A stretch of 64,000 bases of DNA, from contig NC_018392.1 in the NCBI RefSeq assembly GCF_000208865.1, positions 1,240,001 through 1,304,000 of the forward strand. The letters run 5' to 3'. Under the pieces are notes generated by a model that worked only from the letters and a program-made list of their open reading frames with translations, was not told the origin of the DNA and made no database searches. This document shows positions 57,901-64,000 of the stretch, in pieces. A program made the translations under genes and the position numbers. Source of the stretch: Neospora caninum Liverpool. Its lineage: Eukaryota > Apicomplexa > Conoidasida > Eucoccidiorida > Sarcocystidae. Every line of letters begins with the position of its first letter. Position 1 is the stretch's first letter.

Positions 57901-58122
57901 GGAGCCCTGTCGGATCGGAGCGCTGCCTCGGCGTTTCCCTACGTCTTCGACGGGTTTGGTCCCGCCGCGCGGTCTGTGGGAATGGAGATGCAGAGTGGAA
58001 TGGTCCCAGGTTCTCAGGCCGTGCCGCCGCGCCGTGACGTTTTTTCGTCCTCTCACGACGCGTTGAACGAGTTCTTGCTGTCGCTGACTTCAACGCCCTC
58101 TTCAGCGGATTCGCATTCGTGA
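51918..58122 (+). CDS. large hypothetical protein, at least seven exons, 5' end not found
   Basis: A chain of exons consistent in phase at six junctions: 51918-52357, 52686-52783, 53180-53423, 54298-55388, 55876-55978, 56426-56661 and 56917-58122, giving at least 1,139 residues. The first exon contains RLGKEIANIAQEENRVARRL, which resembles the CFAP97/KIAA1430 motif of ciliary proteins. Junction 3/4 reads SDLIHDTMGDLDSNLEESLR. Exon 4 is Pro-rich for 200 residues, then has a compact Cys-containing block (SETSCCKRNYYCISPKLNYA, then HVEVAIIHVPEPLLPQVADL) that looks like a folded domain I do not recognise. Exon 5 is helical (QQERKKLAAIEHFLSCFRTE). The last 400 residues are low-complexity Ser/Gly/Pro-rich. 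The start codon and first exons are unknown; the donor at 52358 (GTAGCA) is weak. Function unknown. Confidence 0.6.
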
Positions 58123-61100
58123 CCCTGGAAGAGCGTAGAAGGGGACTTGGACTTCTCTCTTTACGCAAAGGTGCCCAGTTCACCTTCTGGGGCGCCTACG
58201 TCTCTCGCCATTGCTGTACCTCTGTACATAAAGACTCATGTCTGAACATATCTGTGTAACCATGCATGCATGCGGGCCTGATATAGACGGGAAGGCGGTC
58301 GCTCGATAGCGAGCGTCTTGCATCTGAGAACCCAGTGCGAGGATTGGCGAGATTAGGGACTGCAGAGCTTTTCCTTTTCATACTGCCGATGCCAATGCGA
58401 CAACAGTCAGCGCTGTCGATCATGTGTACGCCAAGGGAATTTCGGCGGCGCTTTCGGGATTTTCTGAGGGACGTACAACTGGGCATGGAAGTCGTGCACG
58501 AACGCGCGTGCCGGCTGCGAGTCTCTGCTCTTCCCTTCTCTGCGAGAGGGGCAAAAAACTGGGCAAGGTTGGTGAGGCGGCGAGAGAAGCCCATTCCAGT
58601 TTTTTTGTGTCCATCAAGGAGGAACCTCACAGCCGCAAGGAGGGGACCCAGTTGTTTCCTTACGGACTTCTACGATATGTCTTTGCGCAGACCAGGGAAA
58701 GGCGGACAGAGGAGTGAGGGTGACTGGAGAGACACTTGCGGATGCGCGTGGCCGGGGGAACACCTGTGCGAGGGTCGGGGACGAGCCTTCCCTCGCTGAC
58801 TCGCCGTTTCTCAGAATCCGCAAACAAATTTTTTGCTCAGCAAGGGCGCGTCAATGGTTTGCGTGAGGGAGTTTCCGTTTTCAAACGTGCAGAGGAGAAA
58901 AGGGCCGTCTGGGGAAAGGCAGGAGTAGACACTGTTTCCCCGTTTCCAGTCGGACCTGGTGGCTGATAGACGTCTTGGCAGGGAGAGTCGTCAGTTCAGC
59001 AGGGTCAAACGCAGTTCTCTCGCGGAGTTCCTCTTTTCGCCGGAACACCTCTGTACTCCGCAGCCAAAGGCTGTGCACATTGCATCCGCCCCCGCCCCAC
59101 GCTGCATCAGAAACGTCGCCGAAACTGCCACGCGGGTGTTTGCCGTGCGGTCCCCTCGCTTGCCGTTTTTCAGCGCGTCCCTACACCTGGCGTTTGCCCG
59201 CACGGTGCCCTGCTGGAAGCGCCGGTATTTCTGGACCGGCTTCTGAGCAGCGGAAAACGTCTGCTGTGTGCAAACGCAACCTACTGGACAAGGGGAGTGA
59301 TCAAGTGCTGATGAGAAAAGCCGGCATGTTGTTCGGGGAAGGTGTGCACGGGCGTAGTGCTCTGTAGCTTCTGATGAGCGACTATTTTTTAAGCGGTGCG
59401 TGGCAAGGCAGTTGTGCAAGACGTGCTGTCTGAAGGTTTCTGGCGCGGACGCGCTCGGATGGCGGGGACCCAAAAACCCGAGCGGTGACCGCTCGACAAG
59501 TGAGCCTATAGACGCTGTTTGGTTTTCTCGTGCTCGGGCGGGAATGCGTGACGCGAGTGTGTTTTCCGCTGCTTGCGGAAGGACAGGACATTAGCTCATT
59601 TGCCGTCTCCGTCGTGGCAGAAACCGTTTCTTCCTCCCCAGCAAGGCGCTGCGTTCCGCACTGCATGCAAGGAGGAGCGGGTTCTTCTCGGGGTGTTCGA
59701 ACCCAGGAACGACGTCTAGCTAGCGCCAAAACGACACGGGATTCGGAGGTGGACAGCTAGTGGAAAGACGATGGGGATGACGGGCGTGAAATGCCTTTTG
59801 CGCCGTGGGTTCTTTGGTGGACGTTAGGCTTGTGGTACGCGCAAAGACGCGCGAGAAAAAGTGACAAAAGTGCGGAGGGGAAGAGGCGGTGCGGCTCTGT
59901 TGTGGTCCTCAAAAAGCGACGCCGCCTCGAGGTGACGCGTGCAAGCTTCATGCCGCTTTTGGTATTTTTTCCACTGTTTCAGCGGTATATCTACGTAATG
60001 CTCTCTAGCTGGGCCGGGGAAGACTCCGGCTGCTTCCCGAAATGGGGATGTCTTGGAATCGTAATTCCTGTAGTTGCGAAGGATATTTGTGTTTCAGCGG
60101 GTCTCTGCAAGTGATGAGAGCACACGCGGCAGGGGAACCCGGTGTGCATGAGTATCGCCACGGGAGAGAATGTAGGGACGAAGGGAGCCGGCGCACAATT
60201 GAAAATGAACAGGTTGTGTCGTCTCGGTTCTACCCCGCGCACACTTGCTTCAAGTCGGGGTCAAATGGTCTTTGTCACGTCATTGTTGAAGTCATTCGTT
60301 GTCACTGAAGGAAAGTCGTGCCCAAACCGTTGTTTTGGATTTGTATTTTTCTAAACCCGCGCGGGCGTGTCCTGCGGAAAGACGCGAGTTCCGAGCGGGC
60401 GAGGGCGGCCGTTGGGCAATGTGGCAGCGCTCGCGGTTGCCTTTCGCGACTTCCCAGGGGGGGTTGTGCTCCCGAGGCTGGGGCTCGCGACTGCACAGCG
60501 CCCAGAGGTTCTGGTTCGCGTTCAGCTCGGATTCGCTCGTGGGTGTACCCTCGCCAAACACGAAGGCTCACAGGGTTCAAGGGCGCTGCTGGCAAGCGGT
60601 TGAAAGATTGCCTTGTGTTCAACGCCCAAAGCTGAGTCGCGTCAGGAAAGCGTGTCTGACAGCCTCTACGAAACGTGCGGGGCTTTGAAGCTGGAGCCTT
60701 CATCGCGGCGGTATGGAGTGGAGGCGAGAAGGAGTGGCGAGGCAGGCGGGTCGGGGATGCTTTGAATTCGTGGTGACAGTTGAGACTGGTCGCTTCAGAG
60801 TTCCGTTTCGTAGATACACCGGGAGGAGCCGAAGGAAACCGTGGCAACGCGAGTCCATCCTTGCTCAAAATGTGGTGAGATCCAGGGGGGCGTTCCTGTC
60901 GACGGCATCACGTTTGATCTGTGCGTTGAAAACCGTACATCAGACGCACGCGGTCGGTTCTTCACCACAGGACAGGAACGGAATTCAGTCTGCGTGGACG
61001 AGCCCCAACTGTCGAGAGGTGCCTGCGCGGTTGCCGTCTCCATTTGAGGCAAAAAGAAGCGAGGGGATTGCGCAAGGAGGCGGCCAGACATGTTTCCGAG

Positions 61101-63219
61101 GCATGGCAGCGGTGCGATGACAGCGAGCCGTCCAGACAAAAAGAGGCGGCACAGGGACAAAGGGAGTTGAGAGGGAAAACGTGAAGAGCTCGTCTTCAAC
61201 AGCCATTCAGCAGGTTTCGTCAGAGACATCTACGGGGTCTTAAGTGTTTGTGGCGAGCGATGCGTCGACCCGTTGTTCGACGTCGGGCATTTCAACAGAC
61301 GGGGGCCCAGCCTCGGGTGCGCCACGCAAAATCATGAAATCTCTGTTTCAGTTGTATGTTGCATTCACGCTGTGGTCGTGTTCGTTGTTCTTGGGGATAT
61401 CGGGAGTTCGATGCTACGGACTGAGCCGGAATAGCCAAGCGATTTCCAGCTCTTGTGTGCTACACGAAACCTTCCACACACTTTCTGAAGGTCGCGTGCT
61501 TCGCGAAAAGTTTTCCTTGATCCTGTCCGGTGTGTGTGGCACAGAGTTCGTCGGCGCGAATTCGTTTCGTCCGTCGAGCTCGGTGTCATTCTTCTTGTTT
61601 CTCGCTCTCCAGCTTTATTCGCCCCGTTGCCGGACGGCAGCTGCGTTTGCAGATGCCGTTATGCTGTGCGAGGCGCCGGTAATGCAATTCCAGTGGAGAG
61701 CTACGCTTTGCGCGTGCGAAGTGTGCATGTCGACACTCGTCAGCAGAACAGCGCGAGTTGATTTTGCCACTCTCTCCGGGGTTCTGCAAAGTAGAGGACG
61801 TATTTTTTAGACAGGCTTCCTGTTTGTTCATATTTCTCGGCTGCTCATCCACTTTCTGTATGCGTGCCCAGGCCATGCGCGCGGCTGCGCATGCATGTAT
61901 ATCTGTCCATCTCTTCGAGTGCAGATTTGTGTATGTCGGATTCTGTATGTGTTTCTTTGCGTGGGAGGCCGGTGGAGTTTTGTGTCAGGGAGGGGAGGCA
62001 ACAGTGTGCCGCGTGGGGCCGTACCAGGCGGAGTCGGAAAACGTTGCTGTGTCGTGCATGTGTTTTCTTCGCAGGACTGGTGTTGATTAGATCGGTGCAC
62101 ACACCGGTGGCGAGTCAGGTCTGACTCTCGTGTGTTGTCTGTTCCTGGGGAAGCTCGGGGAGTTGTCTTTCGTTACGGGTTGTGTTCCGTGACGTGCAAG
62201 CATCCAAACAACGGGCAATTTTGATTTCGTAGCCTAGGATGCGAGAACCTGTTCCGCGGAAGCGACCTGCGGCGCTGAGACCGTGCGAGCAGAAGAAAGC
62301 GGTTCGGTTGCTGCGCAAAGTGTAACAGGAAGTCGTGTTCCTTTGTTACGGGGAAAGCATTTGATGCCCCTAACTCGGAGACCCAGCTTGGTGTAAACAT
62401 TTTCTACTCCACTGCGTACGCGCCGGAGCACTGCCTGCTGTAGAGGATCGCGTGACGTGGAAGGTGAATCCCCTTACCTTGCAGAGAAACGCACACGCAA
62501 ATTGCTATACGCGACCGCGTGGAGCACAATCGCACGAGTCGCAGCACTAGATGGCACGAAGTTTCTATTCCCGCTCTCGGCACAGGATTTCTGCATTTTT
62601 TTCTCTTTAACAGTTGCCAGTCCACAGGGGCATGCATGCGAAGTCCGCTGGGACAGACCGAGGAAACCGCTCGCCGGAAGGACAGACGCTTTCGGCCGAG
62701 CGCCGCAGCTGACGGACAGGTGGGAAGGCTAGGGCGTTTGTGTCGCCTCAGTTCGGCTGTCCGGTTAGGGCACGCTCCGCGCAGTCCACGCAAGGTTATT
62801 AACTGATCTGTGTAGATGGCATCGACTTCGCAGAACGTGATGCCTGCCAACTGAATTGCGCTCTTGCATCGCCTTCAGAGAAGACGTGACTGGAAGGTGT
62901 GCGCAGTTCACGTCTCGCGCTACGTCTTTACACTGTCAACGTCGACTGGCCAATTCAGTGTGAGCAGCGTTTTTTCGATTCGACACCAAACACGCACGCA
63001 GCCTTTGGGCCCGTCAAGGCCACCATGAGAAGCGCCGCTTTCGTTTTTAACCTCTCGTGCGATTTGTACCCCGACGCTTCGCTTGCCGGCAGAGAAGGAA
63101 GACTTGCAAAGCTCCTAGTGCCTCCCAGCAAGTCAGAGGGCAGGCAGCATGGCACGGCGCGAGCGTAGATGACATTCCGTCCGACGGCAGAGAAGAGCTA
63201 CGGAAAGACAGAGCCTTTC
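58123..63219. other. gene-poor region with short Cys-rich frames
   Basis: 5 kb with no gene I can name. The first part is the 3' region of the upstream gene. Short plus-strand frames with clustered cysteines occur at 60841-61047, 61334-61761, about 61960-62090 and 62930-63168. They could be exons of an unrecognised secreted protein or decayed gene remnants. The minus-strand frame at 60302-60868 has no domain. Confidence 0.4.
61334..61810 (+). CDS. candidate secreted protein with N-terminal signal peptide
   Basis: From the ATG at 61334 the frame reads MKSLFQLYVAFTLWSCSLFL and then GISGVRCYG, a classical signal peptide: one Lys, a hydrophobic core of about 20 residues and a plausible cleavage site. 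As a single exon it gives 158 residues. Alternatively the exon may end near 61490 and splice to an acceptor at about 61611, giving a frame with PDGSCVCRCRYAVRG that stops at 61761. No family is recognised. Confidence 0.32.
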   Translation: MKSLFQLYVAFTLWSCSLFLGISGVRCYGLSRNSQAISSSCVLHETFHTLSEGRVLREKFSLILSGVCGTEFVGANSFRPSSSVSFFLFLALQLYSPRCRTAAAFADAVMLCEAPVMQFQWRATLCACEVCMSTLVSRTARVDFATLSGVLQSRGRIF

Positions 63220-63966
63220 TTACACTACGGGGAATGCCGTCTCCGAGAGCTTAGGGGCGACGACTCCATGAGCAGGCGCATTGTGTGCATTCCTCTGAAC
63301 AGACACTAGACAGGGAGAGGCGTTCCGCTCCCCCCGAGGCACGAAACACGGAGACGAGCAACTGCGTAAGATTCGCGGCCGCGTCTTGCCTTGACAGAAA
63401 GGAGCCTCGAATAGGGCAGCAGGCTGCGATACCATTCGCGTGAGGGACAACTGTGAGAATGCACTCAGAGGCATTACGGAAGGAAGGGGATAGGAAACCG
63501 CTGGAGGACTCCCAGTCTCCAAAACCAATCCCGAACCACCTCGTCCTGTTTGCACACTGTGGAGGCGGCGCGCACGAGTCACGGCTCTGAGCTGTGAATG
63601 GAGTTGGGAAATTTTTTCCTCGTATTTTTTCTGCAGGAGATGGAGCTGTTCGTTTCTCTTGCGGAGGGCGCGCATCTCCTCTGCAATGAAAGCTACTTTG
63701 GACCCGACGCTCCTGCCTAGCCCTGTCGCGTCCCATAGCGCGCCTTTGGGTCGGCAGTGGTCGATGCCTCCTGCCTGTGCTGATACAGCCCCTCTGTGTG
63801 CGTTATCAAGGCTGCTTTCCGTCCCACCTGGCAGCAGTGATAAAGCGGGGCACGTGCCTTCGTTGGTTGGCCCGGCGCCGCTGTAGAGCGTCGATGCAGA
63901 CGTTAGAGGAGAAGCCTCGACGGAGTCCCTCCTACCTGCCGACGCATCCAGAGGAAAAAGAGTCAT
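63220..63966 (-). CDS. coiled-coil protein, 3' part, extends beyond right edge
   Basis: Minus-strand frame of 248 codons ending at TAA (63222-63220). Residues about 85-135 form a convincing coiled coil (VAFIAEEMRALRKRNEQLHL followed by LQKKYEEKISQLHSQLRAVT). The flanks are Ser/Gly/Pro-rich. The ATG at 63966 may be the start, but the bases just upstream (TTTCCTAG) form a splice acceptor, so this is probably the last exon of a gene starting outside the window. No family is recognised. Confidence 0.5.
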   Translation of the reverse strand: MTLFPLDASAGRRDSVEASPLTSASTLYSGAGPTNEGTCPALSLLPGGTESSLDNAHRGAVSAQAGGIDHCRPKGALWDATGLGRSVGSKVAFIAEEMRALRKRNEQLHLLQKKYEEKISQLHSQLRAVTRARRLHSVQTGRGGSGLVLETGSPPAVSYPLPSVMPLSAFSQLSLTRMVSQPAALFEAPFCQGKTRPRILRSCSSPCFVPRGERNASPCLVSVQRNAHNAPAHGVVAPKLSETAFPVV

Positions 63967-64000
63967 GCTAGGAAACGCACAGGCTATAGATCGAGGCTCC

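Overview
The window looks like nuclear chromosomal DNA of a cyst-forming coccidian (Apicomplexa, Sarcocystidae: the Toxoplasma/Neospora/Hammondia group). The reasons are near-balanced base composition, genes with many short exons and regular GT-AG introns, pyrimidine-rich leaders, very frequent TA, TATACA and TATG microsatellites in introns and spacers, many TGCATGC-type motifs, and protein families typical of these parasites. Nothing bacterial, viral or plasmid-like is visible. The species cannot be fixed from the sequence alone.

Layout, left to right. An LC8-type dynein light chain on the minus strand (694-2075) faces a radial-spoke-head-1-like MORN protein on the plus strand (4072-7073). 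A two-exon 51-residue membrane microprotein follows on the minus strand (8321-9073). Next are an intronless transporter of the apicomplexan amino-acid transporter type (11312-13051) and an intronless ABHD11-like hydrolase on the minus strand (15181-17061). Then come two plus-strand genes linked to ribosome biology: a JmjC/NO66-type ribosomal oxygenase (18644-25388) and a MAK11/PAK1IP1 WD40 protein (27617-32423). A six-exon acylglycerol-phosphate acyltransferase lies on the minus strand (33906-37435). A complete 20-exon beta-adaptin of an AP-1/AP-2 complex is on the plus strand (38839-48937).

The last quarter is less clear. It holds a perfect-length 290-bp tandem duplication (49947-50526), a long plus-strand gene of unknown function in at least seven phase-consistent exons (51918-58122), a 5-kb stretch with short cysteine-rich reading frames and one convincing signal peptide (near 61334), and the 3' part of a coiled-coil gene on the minus strand running off the right edge.

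Exon models were assembled by hand from splice consensus, reading-phase agreement and family alignment. For LC8, RSPH1, MAK11, the acyltransferase and beta-adaptin every junction agrees in phase, so those models are the strongest. Two themes stand out. First, flagellar or motor components (LC8, RSPH1, perhaps a CFAP97-like segment) are present in an organism whose only flagellated stage is the male gamete. Second, a ribosomal oxygenase sits next to a 60S assembly factor.
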